The notes under the pieces are model-generated. The model was not told the DNA's origin, did no database searches, and worked only from the letters and a program-made list of their open reading frames with translations. From Bacillota bacterium (GTDB taxonomy: Bacteria > Bacillota > Clostridia > Lachnospirales > Lachnospiraceae): a DNA stretch of 64,000 bases. Below, piece by piece: positions 7,635 through 17,545 of the stretch. Position 1 is the first letter of the stretch, and each line of letters opens with the position of its first letter. Position numbers and translations under genes: made by a program. The DNA is taken from positions 1 through 64,000 of the forward strand of contig JAEVYY010000010.1 of the NCBI GenBank assembly GCA_023392535.1, in the 5' to 3' direction.

Positions 7635-8909
7635 GTGAGTCAAGAACAAACGATGAAACAAAAAATGATTCTTGGTATTCAGCACACCCTGGCAATGTTT
7701 GGCGCAACGGTATTGGTTCCGGCGCTGACTGGATTAAATACATCCATTACATTGTTTTGTGCAGGTGTTGGTACCTTATTGTTCCACTGGATTACAAAGA
7801 AAAAAGTTCCAGTTTTTTTAGGATCCAGTTTTGCATTTATGGGAGGTGTGATTGCCATTATTGGTGATTCCAGAATGGGAGATGCAGATTTTATTGAGAA
7901 ACTGTCCCAGGTGAAAGGAGCTTTGATTATAGCAGGTCTGGTATATGCTATATTTGCTGGAATGATTAAAGTTTTCGGATATGAAAAAGTCAATAAATTA
8001 TTACCACCGATCGTAACTGGTCCCATTATTATAGTGATAGGTCTGCGCTTAAGTCCGACTGCAATAAATAGTGCATTCTATTATAATGGAGAATTTAGTC
8101 TGAAATCTTTACTCGTAACGACTGTTATTTTAATAACAGTTATTGTGATATCGGTATTTGCGAAGGGTATCTTCAATTTAATGCCTATATTATTTGCGAT
8201 CATCATTGGATATCTGATTTCCTTACCGCTAGGTTTCTGTGATTTTACTTCTGTGCAGCAAGCGCATGTATTTTCTTTTATGGATTCTGATATCTTGGCT
8301 CAATTGTTTACAGTACCTGTTTTCCGAATGGATGCCATTATAGCGATTGCCCCAATTGCTTTGGTAACATTAATCGAACATGTGGGTGATATTACGACAA
8401 ACAGTGCTGTTGTGGGTAAAAATTTCATGATAGATCCAGGTGTCCACAGAACTATTTTAGGTGATGGTCTTGCAACTGCATTTGCTGGTCTGCTAGGTGG
8501 ACCTGCGAACACGACATACGGTGAAAATACAGGTGTTCTGGCAGTCACAAAAGTATATGATCCTTCGGTCATTCGTATCGCAGCAGTGTTTGCTATCATA
8601 TTAGGAATTTTTGGTAAATTCGGAGGTTTTATATCCAGCATACCTTCCCCTGTAACGGGTGGCATTAGTATCGTTCTCTATGGTATGATTTCAGCAGTTG
8701 GTGTTAGAATACTCATTAACTCTAAAATAAATTTAGGAAACAGTAGAAATTTATTGATAGCGGCTATTATCTTAGTAGTAGGTATCGGATGTGACAGTAT
8801 TCCTGTTTATGGAACGATAACAATATCAGGACTTGCATTGGCAGCTATTACCGGAATTATTCTGGCAGTTGTGTTACCAGAAGGTGATGATAGTGTCATA
8901 AATGATTGA
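7635..8909 (+). CDS. uraA: Uracil/xanthine permease (NCS2 family)
   Basis: The 424-residue integral membrane protein matches nucleobase-cation symporter-2 uracil permeases: QHTLAMFGATVLVPALTG at helix 1, GSSFAFMGG in helix 3, and IALVTLIEHVGDITTNSAVVG followed by GDGLATAFAGLLGGPANTTYGENTGVLAVTKVYD, the substrate-binding helix pair. It would import uracil, driven by protons. It starts at GTG (7635) with GGAGG 7 bases upstream, 51 bases after the MATE gene. No pyrimidine-responsive leader is visible; pyr genes are not adjacent. A strong terminator follows. Confidence 0.92.
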   Translation: MSQEQTMKQKMILGIQHTLAMFGATVLVPALTGLNTSITLFCAGVGTLLFHWITKKKVPVFLGSSFAFMGGVIAIIGDSRMGDADFIEKLSQVKGALIIAGLVYAIFAGMIKVFGYEKVNKLLPPIVTGPIIIVIGLRLSPTAINSAFYYNGEFSLKSLLVTTVILITVIVISVFAKGIFNLMPILFAIIIGYLISLPLGFCDFTSVQQAHVFSFMDSDILAQLFTVPVFRMDAIIAIAPIALVTLIEHVGDITTNSAVVGKNFMIDPGVHRTILGDGLATAFAGLLGGPANTTYGENTGVLAVTKVYDPSVIRIAAVFAIILGIFGKFGGFISSIPSPVTGGISIVLYGMISAVGVRILINSKINLGNSRNLLIAAIILVVGIGCDSIPVYGTITISGLALAAITGIILAVVLPEGDDSVIND

Positions 8910-8940
8910 TTTCCTATAAGTTAGAATGGATAAAGTAAGG

Positions 8941-8983
8941 CAAACCAGAAAATCCGAAAAGGATTTTAGGTTTGTCTTTTTTA
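8941..8983 (+). terminator. Intrinsic terminator after uraA
   Basis: CAAACC-GAAAATCC pairs with GGATTTT-GGTTTG around a GAAA loop, with single unpaired As, followed by TCTTTTTT. It ends the uraA transcript. Confidence 0.85.
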
Positions 8984-9011
8984 CATCTTTTATAGGGATA
9001 TATAAATTGGA

Positions 9012-9040
9012 TTGTGTCAGAAAAGAATAAATAGTATAAT
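9012..9040 (+). promoter_or_regulatory. SigmaA-type promoter for addBA
   Basis: TTGTGT (9012-9017) and TATAAT (9035-9040) at 17-base spacing lie 29 bases before addB. No LexA-type box overlaps it, so SOS control is not evident. Confidence 0.65.
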
Positions 9041-9068
9041 CAGAGGATAAAAGTAAAGGAGTACATAC

Positions 9069-12000
9069 ATGGGATTACGTTTTTATATAGGAAGCTCTGG
9101 AGCGGGTAAAAGTTATAAATTATATGATGATGTGATTACATGGTCTATGGCGGAAAAGCAAACTCAATTTTTGATTATCGTTCCGGATCAGTTCACGATG
9201 CAAACCCAGAAGGATATCGTAACGATGCATCCTCGACATGGTATTATGAATATAGATGTATTAAGCTTTGGAAGACTGTCTTACCGTATTTTTGAAGAAG
9301 TGGGAGGGAATGACAGCCCTATTTTGGATGATACCGGAAAAAGTTTGATTTTACGTAAAATTGCAGGCGAGCTGGAAAAGGAATTAAAAGTCATCGGTAG
9401 TAACTTGAAAAAGACTGGGTATATTCATGAAGTGAAATCTGCTATTTCTGAATTTATGCAATATGGTATCGGTAGTGAAGAATTAAAAAAAATGATTGAT
9501 TATGCAAGTAAGAGAGGTGCGCTACAGTATAAACTGGAAGATCTGAAGGTAATTTATGAGGGATTTCAAACATTTATCAAAGACCGATTTATCACTACAG
9601 AGGAATCCTTAACAATTCTGAAAGAGGTATTACATAAATCTCAGATTATAGCGAAAAGTGTTATTGTATTTGATGGATTTACTGGATTCACTCCAATCCA
9701 GAATCAATTGATTCAGGAATTGATGCGTTTATCAAAGGAAGTTATCATAACAACTGTTATGGATGGACGGGAAAATCCCTATGAGCTGGATGGAGAGCAG
9801 AAACTGTTTCATCTTAGTAAAAAAACGATAAATACACTGTCTAAGCTGGCAGAAGAAGAAAATATAATAAGAGGAAAAGATGTTGTGATCCGCGATTTTC
9901 CGGTCAGGAGATATGCCGATAATGCGAGCATGGCATATTTGGAACATGGGCTGTTTCGGTTTGAAAAGAATTCTTATACAGATGAGGTTACGAATATATC
10001 TATTTATGAGGCGTATGATCCGCAGGAAGAAGTGCGATTTGTCTGTAGAAAAATTCACGAATTGATACGTAATAAAGGATATAAATATCAGGATATAGCT
10101 GTAGTTACAGGTGACCTTGCAGCGTATTCACACGTTGTAGAAAACGAATTCGAAAGATTTCAGATACCGTGCTTTCTGGATCAGACAAGAGGAATCATAC
10201 TGAATCCATTTATTGAATATTTGAGAAGTGGAATAAATGTGATACTACAGAATTTTAGTTATGAATCTATCTTTCATTTTTTGAGGAGCGGTCTCGTTGA
10301 GATCCCCAGAATCCGGGTCGACCGTCTGGAAAACTATGTAGTTACCATGGGTATCAGGGGCAGAAAAAGATGGAATTGTCTTTGGACCAGAAGAGCAAAG
10401 GATATGGGAGAGAACATTACGGAGCGATTAGAGGCACTGAATGCTGACAGACAGGTTGTAGTAACTTTGTTACAGCCGTTAATGGACGCAGGAAATACGG
10501 TTGCCAATTTGGTAAAGCAGGTATATGCCTTTATTACAGAAGCGGAACTACAGAAAAAATTAGCTGTTTTTGAGAGTAGGTTCACAAAGGAAGGAAAATT
10601 AGAACAAGCCAGAGAATATGGGCAGATCTACCGTCTTGTGATGGATTTGCTGAATCAGATCATAGAACTGCTTGGAACTGAAAAAATGGATCTAAAAGAA
10701 TTTTATCATATATTGGATGCCGGTTTTGGTGAGATTCAGGTAGGAACAATTCCACAAAATGTGGATACAGTCGTTGTAGGGGATATGGAGCGAACGAGGC
10801 TAAAGGAAATTAAAGCCCTGTTTTTTGTTGGGATCAATGATGGACTAATTCCTAAGAGCACCGTAGCAGGTGGATTATTGTCCGATATTGATAGAGAATT
10901 TTTGCTGGAATCTGAATTTGAACTTGCCGCAACGCCAAGACAACAGATGTACACGCAGAGACTCTATTTATATATGAATATGACAAAGCCAACGGAACAG
11001 TTGTGGCTGTCTTTCGTAAAAGTCAATGCAGAAGGAAAATCTATGCGGCCTTCTTATCTAATTGCCACAATTCAGAAGCTTTTCCCGAAGATAAAGATAA
11101 AAAAGACGGACGAAAATACGTTTTTATCCCAGCTGACCACTCCTAAGGACGGTACCTTCTATTTGGTGCAGTTGTTACGTGAGTATGTGCAAGGACAACT
11201 TTCCGTAGTTGAGAGTGATACTTTATTTGCTCTACTATCCTGGTATCAGGAAAACAATGAATATGAAAATTTTGTGCAGAAGATAATGATGGCAGCTTTT
11301 TATGAATATCATGTGAATCCAATCAGCAAAGCAGTTGCTAATGCACTTTATGGTAAAACATTGGAAAACAGCGTAAGTAGATTAGAAAAATATGCATCAT
11401 GTGCGTATGCTCATTTTTTGCAATACGGTCTTGCTTTGCAAGAAAGAAATGAATATTCTTTTGAAAATGTAGATATGGGAAATGTTTTTCATGGAGTATT
11501 GGAAGCCTTTGCAGGGAAGCTTGTTAAATCTGGTTATACTTGGTTCGATTTTCCGCAAAATGTAGGAGAACAGCTTGTGGAAGAAGCATTACAAGCGTAT
11601 GCCGTAGAGTATGGAGAAACCGTTCTGTTCAGCTCCGCAAGGAATGAATATATGATTAGAAGAATGAAACGTATTTTGAACAGAACCGTAAAGACACTTC
11701 AGTATCAATTAAAAAAAGGACTTTTTCAACCCAATCAATTTGAACTATCTTTTTCTGTTATACAAGACCTTGATGCAGTCAATATTTCTTTGTCAAAAGA
11801 AGAAAAAATGCGTTTACATGGAAGAATCGACAGGGTAGATACCTATGAGGATGAAGAACGTGTTTACGTAAAAGTAATTGATTATAAATCCGGAAATAAG
11901 TCTTTTGATCTGATCGCACTCTATCATGGACTGCAATTACAATTAATCGTATACCTGAATGCTGCGATGGAGTTGACGGCAAAGAACCACGCGGATAAGG

Positions 12001-12497
12001 AAGTAGTACCAGCTGCGGTACTGTACTATCATGTAACAGATCCTATCGTGGAACGGGAAGAAGATCATATCACTCCGGAGCATCTGAACCAGCGTCTGAT
12101 TGAGGAGTTGAAAACTAAAGGAATCGTAAATTCTGAATATGAGGTACCGGAAAAACTAGATACTCTTTTCGCGGGAAAATCGGATGTAATACCAGTGGAG
12201 TATAAGAAAGATGGAAGCTTCACAGCAGGTTCGTCTATCATGGATTCCAAAGACCTGCATGCAATTTCACATTATGTAAACTATAAAATAAGGGAAATTG
12301 GAAGTGACATTATTATGGGTAATATAGCTGTAAATCCCTATGAGCGTGGACAGGCTGATTCCTGTATGTATTGTTCCTATGCAGGAATTTGTGGATATGA
12401 TAATAAAATTGTGGGATACCAAAAACGAAAACTGGAGGATAGTGATAAAGAAGAGATCATGGAGCGAATTCGAACAAAAGTGAAGGAGGAGCATTAG
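9069..12497 (+). CDS. addB: ATP-dependent helicase/nuclease AddB subunit
   Basis: AddB pairs with AddA to process DNA double-strand ends for RecA-dependent recombination, the Gram-positive counterpart of RecBCD. In 1142 residues: an N-terminal Walker A (GSSGAGKSYK, residues about 8-17), inactivated-helicase-like middle, and a C-terminal PD-(D/E)XK nuclease with GRIDRVD and VIDYKSG (about 920-945). A 4Fe-4S cluster is indicated by one Cys in YASCAYAHF (about 778) and three in CMYCSYAGIC (about 1098-1107), the usual AddB layout. AAAGGAG precedes the ATG. addA follows with one intervening base, so the two are cotranscribed and probably translationally coupled. Confidence 0.96.
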   Translation: MGLRFYIGSSGAGKSYKLYDDVITWSMAEKQTQFLIIVPDQFTMQTQKDIVTMHPRHGIMNIDVLSFGRLSYRIFEEVGGNDSPILDDTGKSLILRKIAGELEKELKVIGSNLKKTGYIHEVKSAISEFMQYGIGSEELKKMIDYASKRGALQYKLEDLKVIYEGFQTFIKDRFITTEESLTILKEVLHKSQIIAKSVIVFDGFTGFTPIQNQLIQELMRLSKEVIITTVMDGRENPYELDGEQKLFHLSKKTINTLSKLAEEENIIRGKDVVIRDFPVRRYADNASMAYLEHGLFRFEKNSYTDEVTNISIYEAYDPQEEVRFVCRKIHELIRNKGYKYQDIAVVTGDLAAYSHVVENEFERFQIPCFLDQTRGIILNPFIEYLRSGINVILQNFSYESIFHFLRSGLVEIPRIRVDRLENYVVTMGIRGRKRWNCLWTRRAKDMGENITERLEALNADRQVVVTLLQPLMDAGNTVANLVKQVYAFITEAELQKKLAVFESRFTKEGKLEQAREYGQIYRLVMDLLNQIIELLGTEKMDLKEFYHILDAGFGEIQVGTIPQNVDTVVVGDMERTRLKEIKALFFVGINDGLIPKSTVAGGLLSDIDREFLLESEFELAATPRQQMYTQRLYLYMNMTKPTEQLWLSFVKVNAEGKSMRPSYLIATIQKLFPKIKIKKTDENTFLSQLTTPKDGTFYLVQLLREYVQGQLSVVESDTLFALLSWYQENNEYENFVQKIMMAAFYEYHVNPISKAVANALYGKTLENSVSRLEKYASCAYAHFLQYGLALQERNEYSFENVDMGNVFHGVLEAFAGKLVKSGYTWFDFPQNVGEQLVEEALQAYAVEYGETVLFSSARNEYMIRRMKRILNRTVKTLQYQLKKGLFQPNQFELSFSVIQDLDAVNISLSKEEKMRLHGRIDRVDTYEDEERVYVKVIDYKSGNKSFDLIALYHGLQLQLIVYLNAAMELTAKNHADKEVVPAAVLYYHVTDPIVEREEDHITPEHLNQRLIEELKTKGIVNSEYEVPEKLDTLFAGKSDVIPVEYKKDGSFTAGSSIMDSKDLHAISHYVNYKIREIGSDIIMGNIAVNPYERGQADSCMYCSYAGICGYDNKIVGYQKRKLEDSDKEEIMERIRTKVKEEH

Positions 12498-12498
12498 G

Positions 12499-15400
12499 AT
12501 GGGAATTATATTTACGCCGGATCAACAGAAAGTGATTATGACCAGAGACAAAAATATCCTTGTTTCAGCGGCAGCAGGTTCTGGTAAGACCGCGGTGTTG
12601 GTAGAGCGTATCGTACAAATGATATCAGATCCAGATCATCCCATTGATATAGACAGATTGCTCATTGTGACATTTACAAGTGCGGCAGCATCAGAAATGA
12701 GAGAACGAATCAGCAATGCACTTATGAAACGCATTGATGAATCTCCGGAAAACGAGCACTTACAGAAACAAATGACATTGATACATCATGCGCAGATTAC
12801 CACGATTGATAGTTTCTGTCTGTTTATTATTCGAAATAACTTTAATGATATCGGATTAGATCCCGGATTTCGGGTAGCTGATCAAGGAGAACTGCAACTC
12901 TTACAAAAAGACGTATTGGCAGCAGTATTGGAACAAAGGTTTCAAGAGCAGGAGGAGAATTTTTATCTTTGCGTAGAATGCTATAGTACGAATGGAAAAG
13001 AAAAGGCATTAGAAGAACATATTTTGCAGCTCTATCAATTTGCAATGAGTCATCCTTTTCCGGAAAAATGGTTGAATGGGTGTAAACAAGACTATAAAAT
13101 TTCATCTGTTGAAGAATTGGAACAGGCAGAATGGGTACAGGATATGAAACAACGTATCAAGGAGATGATAAGTGATTGTGTGGAGCAGCTAAAAGGAGCT
13201 ATTTTATTGTGTGAGCAACCCGATGGTCCTTATATGTATGCCGAACTGTTGGATACCGAACGGGAAATGCTTGAAAAGCTTGCTGGGTGTCAGGATTTTG
13301 TATCCTATTATGAGGCGTTTGGCTTGCTATCCTTTGGTCGGCTTCCAGGAAAAAAAGATGATACTGTTTCAAAAGAAAAAAGAGAAATGGTTAAGCTAAT
13401 AAGAAATGGTGTAAAAGATTGTATTCAAAAAATTAGAATTCAGTATTTTTGGATATCACCGGAACAATGCTTACAAGATATGCGATCCTCTGCGCCCGCC
13501 ATCCATATGCTGGTCGATCTTACCTTGCAATTTATGGATTTATATTCCGCTCAAAAAAGGGAGAAAAATATCATAGATTTTACAGATATGGAACATTTTG
13601 CATTACAGATTTTACTAAAAGAGGAAGAGAATAAAATTATTCCAAGTAAGACGGCAGTTACTTATCAATCTTATTTTAAAGAAATATTAATTGATGAATA
13701 CCAAGATAGTAATTTGGTACAAGAATATCTCTTGCAAAGTATATCGAAAGAAGGACTTTCTAAATATAACCGATTCATGGTAGGGGATGTAAAGCAAAGT
13801 ATCTACAAATTCCGATTGGCAAGACCTGAAATTTTTATGCAAAAATATTATGACTATCAGTCTGAGAGCAACAATCATGTCCGAATTGACCTGAAACAGA
13901 ATTTTCGAAGCAGGGAAGAAGTAATTGAAAGTGTCAACTATATCTTTTATCAAATAATGATTGAAAGTTTGGGAGGGGTTCGGTATGATCGTGATTCAGC
14001 ACTTTATAGAGGTGCACAATATCCTCTTGTTCAAAAGGGAGGGGAGCAGGAATACACGGATGAACAGAGCTATCAAACGGAAGTGTTGTTGATTGAAAAG
14101 GTAGAAGAAACAGAGGATGCCAGAGAAACAGAGGCACTTGTGATTGCGCAACGGATCCGTGAACTGATAGGTACTTTTTTAGTGACGGATAAAGATTCGG
14201 GGCAATTACGCCCGGCGATGTATCGGGATATTGTCATTCTGCTGCGGAGCAATAGTGGTTGGGATGAGACGTTTCGAAAAACATTGATGGAAGAAGGAAT
14301 TCCTGCCCATATCACATCCAAGACAGGATACTTTTCCTCTGTTGAAATCCAGACGGCGTTGAATTTTCTAAGGGTGCTGGATAATCCGTTGCAGGATGTA
14401 CCGTTATGTGCAACGCTTACATCCATGGCATTTGATTTTACAGAGGAGGAACTGGCAAAAATAAGGATTACATGTCGAAAAGAATTATTTTATGAGGCGA
14501 TTCTATTCTATGCAGAAAATGGAGAAGATCCATTATTGCAAAATAAAATAACAGCATTTATGAAAGTGTTGGATCGCTATCGTGAGAAGATTTCTTATAC
14601 GCCAATACATGAATTGCTGTATCAGTATATGGAGGAGATAGGATTCTATTATTATATGAGTGCATTACCTGGTGGAGAACAAAGAAAAGCCAATATGGAT
14701 AAACTTCTGGAAAAAGCAATTGATTTTGAAAAAACAAGCTACCATGGTCTGTTCCGCTTCATTCGTTACATGGAACAAATGCAGAAATATGATGTAGATC
14801 TAGGCGAAGCCAATATCCAGGACGAAAATGCAAATGTCGTGCGTATCATGAGTATACACAAAAGCAAAGGATTAGAATTCCCTATTTGTTTTGTATCCGG
14901 TCTGGCTAAAAAATTTAATATGCAAGATGCCAGAAAAGCAATTGTAATGGATCTGGAAATGGGACTAGGTAGTGATTATATCAACGCGGAAAAAAGATAC
15001 AGGACGACAACGCTTCGTAAAAATTTGATTGCCATGAAAATGCAACAGGAAAATCTTGGAGAAGAGCTTAGAATTCTTTATGTAGCGCTGACCAGAGCAA
15101 AAGAGAAATTGATCATGACCGGAATAGTCAATGATCTTGAGAAAAAAATAACGCGCGTTTTACAGATTACACAAAATCAGAAATTGACCTTACCTCATAC
15201 CTTGCTTTCGGGAATGAGTAGCTTTCTGGACTATATCTTAGCCGCTCTTATCAGACATCGCTCTATGGCGCAATTGATACAGACATATGGGATGAAAGAT
15301 AATCCGGAAAATAGTATATATGATAAAGGTCCTCAAATGCAGGTGAAAGTGTGCCATGCAACGGAAAGGATTCTACATAAGGTTCAAGAGACCGTGCAAA

Positions 15401-16176
15401 AAGAATCTATGAGGAGGCAGCTCCTTAAAGGGCAGTTGCTAAATGTAGTGGACAATAACTTAAAAGAAATCGTGGATAAGAAGTTTTCTTATCGTTATCC
15501 TTTTACTATACTTTCCAGACTATATACAAAAACGACCGTATCCGAGTTAAAAAAAATGGGTCAGGTAAATGCAGCCCAGCTGGGAAAATTATTGTATGAG
15601 GAACCCGAAATTGTTCCATATATTCCAAAATTTATGCAGGAGAAGGATAAAATTTCAGGATCCGTACGAGGGAGTGCTTATCATAGAGTGCTTGAATTGC
15701 TTGATTTTAATAGCATTGTTTCCTGTCAGGATATGGAAGAACAAATCGTAGGTTTTGTGAGAGAAGGACGTTTGAGTGAGGCATATAAAAAAGCTGTCAG
15801 TACGGATAAGATATTCCAGTTCCTGCAGACAGATCTTGCGGATAGAATGAAAAAAGCGGATCAAAAGAATTGCTTATATCGGGAACGACCTTTTGTGATT
15901 GGTGTACCTGCAAATAAAATTGAGAGCGATTTCCCCGAGACCGAAAGTATTTTGATACAAGGAATTATAGATGTTTATTTTGAGGAATCCGGCGGATTGG
16001 TAATTGTAGATTATAAAACAGATAGGGTGGACAGTGGTGAAGAACTTTTTAGACGCTATTCGAAGCAGTTAAATTATTATGCAGACGCATTGGAGCAGCT
16101 TTCGCAGATGCCTGTAAAGGAGAAAATAATTTATTCCTTTGCATTAGAACAGGAATTCCGATACAAACACCTGTAA
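12499..16176 (+). CDS. addA: ATP-dependent helicase/nuclease AddA subunit
   Basis: The motor and 3'-strand nuclease subunit of AddAB. The 1225-residue protein is a UvrD/RecB superfamily 1A helicase with Walker A SAAAGSGKTAVLVERI (about 22-37), motif Ic/II region ILIDEYQDSN (about 396-405), FMVGDVKQSIYKFRLARPEIF, IMSIHKSKGLEFP, and ILYVALTRAKEKL (motif VI). The C-terminal RecB-type nuclease shows GIIDVYFEE and VIVDYKTDRVDS (about 1155-1180), carrying the expected Asp and Lys. GAGGAGCATTAGG ahead of the ATG overlaps the end of addB. A strong convergent terminator follows. Confidence 0.96.
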   Translation: MGIIFTPDQQKVIMTRDKNILVSAAAGSGKTAVLVERIVQMISDPDHPIDIDRLLIVTFTSAAASEMRERISNALMKRIDESPENEHLQKQMTLIHHAQITTIDSFCLFIIRNNFNDIGLDPGFRVADQGELQLLQKDVLAAVLEQRFQEQEENFYLCVECYSTNGKEKALEEHILQLYQFAMSHPFPEKWLNGCKQDYKISSVEELEQAEWVQDMKQRIKEMISDCVEQLKGAILLCEQPDGPYMYAELLDTEREMLEKLAGCQDFVSYYEAFGLLSFGRLPGKKDDTVSKEKREMVKLIRNGVKDCIQKIRIQYFWISPEQCLQDMRSSAPAIHMLVDLTLQFMDLYSAQKREKNIIDFTDMEHFALQILLKEEENKIIPSKTAVTYQSYFKEILIDEYQDSNLVQEYLLQSISKEGLSKYNRFMVGDVKQSIYKFRLARPEIFMQKYYDYQSESNNHVRIDLKQNFRSREEVIESVNYIFYQIMIESLGGVRYDRDSALYRGAQYPLVQKGGEQEYTDEQSYQTEVLLIEKVEETEDARETEALVIAQRIRELIGTFLVTDKDSGQLRPAMYRDIVILLRSNSGWDETFRKTLMEEGIPAHITSKTGYFSSVEIQTALNFLRVLDNPLQDVPLCATLTSMAFDFTEEELAKIRITCRKELFYEAILFYAENGEDPLLQNKITAFMKVLDRYREKISYTPIHELLYQYMEEIGFYYYMSALPGGEQRKANMDKLLEKAIDFEKTSYHGLFRFIRYMEQMQKYDVDLGEANIQDENANVVRIMSIHKSKGLEFPICFVSGLAKKFNMQDARKAIVMDLEMGLGSDYINAEKRYRTTTLRKNLIAMKMQQENLGEELRILYVALTRAKEKLIMTGIVNDLEKKITRVLQITQNQKLTLPHTLLSGMSSFLDYILAALIRHRSMAQLIQTYGMKDNPENSIYDKGPQMQVKVCHATERILHKVQETVQKESMRRQLLKGQLLNVVDNNLKEIVDKKFSYRYPFTILSRLYTKTTVSELKKMGQVNAAQLGKLLYEEPEIVPYIPKFMQEKDKISGSVRGSAYHRVLELLDFNSIVSCQDMEEQIVGFVREGRLSEAYKKAVSTDKIFQFLQTDLADRMKKADQKNCLYRERPFVIGVPANKIESDFPETESILIQGIIDVYFEESGGLVIVDYKTDRVDSGEELFRRYSKQLNYYADALEQLSQMPVKEKIIYSFALEQEFRYKHL

Positions 16177-16181
16177 AAGAC

Positions 16182-16219
16182 AAGCAGAGCAGAACTCTCA
16201 TGAGTTCTGCTCTGCTTTT
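16182..16219. terminator. Bidirectional terminator between addA and thiT
   Basis: A perfect 16-bp stem (16182-16197 with 16202-16217) has TTTT on the + side and TCTTTT on the - side. It separates the converging addA and thiT transcripts. Confidence 0.88.
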
Positions 16220-16222
16220 AAA

Positions 16223-16798
16223 TTATGAAATAGCGAGTTTTTTCATATCAGCCAATGCTTTTTTAACCGCAGGAATGGATAAAAGAACCAAGGTTGCAAC
16301 AGCCTCAGGAACAATATAAGTCATATTATATACGATTCCAGTCCAGATAGCCGCGACGTCACCTCCAAAATCACCTACATACTCCGTATAAAAAATAACA
16401 CCCGATATGCAATGGACAAGAAAGCGGCCGAGTACACCAAAAATATAACCTTTGAACAATCCGTTTTTTCTATTATGGAAAAAGCCGCTGATACCAAGAG
16501 CGCCGAAGGCAAGTGGGAAGTCCAAAATGACCTGTAACGGATGTATAACGTAAGGCCCTGTAATAAATTGTAGGATGCCATAGGCGAATGCGGCAGTGAT
16601 CCCTACGACGGGCCCGTACCAATATCCGACAAGGCATATGAGTAGCATACTGAATAGCGTGACGGATCCACCTAAAGGCAGGGAAGGCAGCTTGATGAAC
16701 ATAGAAATTACAGTTGCAAGTGCAATAGCAACGCCTGAAAAAGCGAGCGACTTTGCGTGAAAGACCTTCTCTTTTGATAAAGTATTTGTTTTAGACAT
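16223..16798 (-). CDS. thiT: Energy-coupled thiamine transporter, S component
   Basis: The 191-residue protein has about six hydrophobic helices and the ThiT hallmarks: SLPLGGSVTLFSMLLICLVGYWYGP, GITAAFAYGILQFITGPY and HPLQVILDFPLAFGALG. ThiT is the substrate-binding subunit of ECF transporters, binding thiamine and docking onto a shared EcfA-A'-T module that is not encoded in this window. A TPP riboswitch on the same strand directly upstream confirms the assignment. AGGAGG lies 5' of a T7 stretch before the ATG and is part of a hairpin (16806-16826), so translation and transcription can both be controlled there. Confidence 0.95.
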   Translation of the reverse strand: MSKTNTLSKEKVFHAKSLAFSGVAIALATVISMFIKLPSLPLGGSVTLFSMLLICLVGYWYGPVVGITAAFAYGILQFITGPYVIHPLQVILDFPLAFGALGISGFFHNRKNGLFKGYIFGVLGRFLVHCISGVIFYTEYVGDFGGDVAAIWTGIVYNMTYIVPEAVATLVLLSIPAVKKALADMKKLAIS

Positions 16799-16805
16799 AA
16801 AAAAA

Positions 16806-16826
16806 CCTCCTTGTATACACAGGAGG
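16806..16826 (-). promoter_or_regulatory. Hairpin sequestering thiT Shine-Dalgarno
   Basis: On the - strand CCTCC pairs with GGAGG around a short self-complementary TGTATACA core. The right arm is the thiT Shine-Dalgarno and is followed directly by seven Ts. The same element can therefore act as an intrinsic terminator and as a translation blocker, downstream of the TPP aptamer. Confidence 0.6.
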
Positions 16827-16865
16827 GACTACTTGGCTCTTTACAAAAATAAAAAAATTGTAACA

Positions 16866-16966
16866 GAACAGCTTCCTTACGCCGGTATTATCCGGTTCAA
16901 GTAGTGAGGGTCAGAGTTTGCTTCTCAGTCTCAGCTGATCGAAAATACGATGAGCTCCCCTAGCAT
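16866..16966 (-). promoter_or_regulatory. TPP riboswitch (THI element)
   Basis: Read on the - strand, the segment contains the conserved TPP aptamer blocks: CTAGGGGAGCT, CTGAGA, CTGACCCT, ACTTGAACCGGATAATACCGGCGTAAGGAAGC. These are the pyrimidine- and pyrophosphate-sensing elements of the thi box. Thiamine pyrophosphate binding would lower thiT expression. The aptamer's ACTACTTG (complement at 16898-16905) can pair with CAAGTAGT (complement at 16828-16835) just before the expression hairpin, giving a likely antiterminator. Confidence 0.96.
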
Positions 16967-16992
16967 GTATATCTCATATTTTATTTGGTCTT

Positions 16993-17021
16993 ACTATAAG
17001 GGTTTCTGTATAAAATGTCAA
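16993..17021 (-). promoter_or_regulatory. SigmaA-type promoter for thiT leader
   Basis: On the - strand TTGACA (17016-17021) and TATAGT (16993-16998) are 17 bases apart, about 27 bases before the TPP aptamer. Confidence 0.75.
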
Positions 17022-17039
17022 TATTATATTTACTTTTGA

Positions 17040-17068
17040 TTGACATAAAATATTGGAGTAGATACAAT
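17040..17068 (+). promoter_or_regulatory. SigmaA-type promoter for psiE-like gene
   Basis: TTGACA (17040-17045) and TACAAT (17063-17068) are 17 bases apart, 57 bases before the ATG at 17126. It diverges from the thiT promoter. Confidence 0.72.
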
Positions 17069-17125
17069 ATTACAGTATCAATCAAAAAGTGAATGTGAAA
17101 GACAGCAGTTGAATGTGGAGGTCAA

Positions 17126-17518
17126 ATGAAAAATATTCAATATCTTTTAAGTAAATTAATTGGGTATCTGGAAATTATAATTACAGTTTTTGTTATTATT
17201 GGGGTTGCAATATCAATGAAAACTTTAATAGTTGCACTGGGAGATCTCTATTTAAGCAATGATGTTAAAAATGCCTTTTTGGAGTTTTTAGCAATTGCTT
17301 TTAATATTTTGATCGGAATTGAATTTTTAAAAATGATCTATAACTATAATGTGGATACGGTCATTGAAGTATTGCTCTTTGCGATAGCAAGGCAGCTTAT
17401 CGTAGAGCATACTACTATATTTGAAAATTGTATTGGTGTTGTGGCAATTGGAATTTTATTTTCAATACGAAAATATTTTTCGGTAGAACGCTTAGATAAA
17501 GTTGGAAAAGCAGAATAA
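17126..17518 (+). CDS. PsiE-like small membrane protein
   Basis: The 130-residue protein is mostly hydrophobic with four predicted membrane helices (about 11-33, 48-68, 78-92, 99-114). The layout and the FAIARQLIVEH stretch resemble the phosphate-starvation-inducible PsiE family, whose molecular role is unknown. Conservation is moderate, so the family call is tentative. GGAGGTC lies 7 bases before the ATG. It stands 27 bases upstream of the HAD-CPBP gene and shares its promoter, so the two may act in the same membrane-related process. Confidence 0.65.
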   Translation: MKNIQYLLSKLIGYLEIIITVFVIIGVAISMKTLIVALGDLYLSNDVKNAFLEFLAIAFNILIGIEFLKMIYNYNVDTVIEVLLFAIARQLIVEHTTIFENCIGVVAIGILFSIRKYFSVERLDKVGKAE

Positions 17519-17545
17519 TCTGCTGGAAAATGAAGGGGAATTTAC

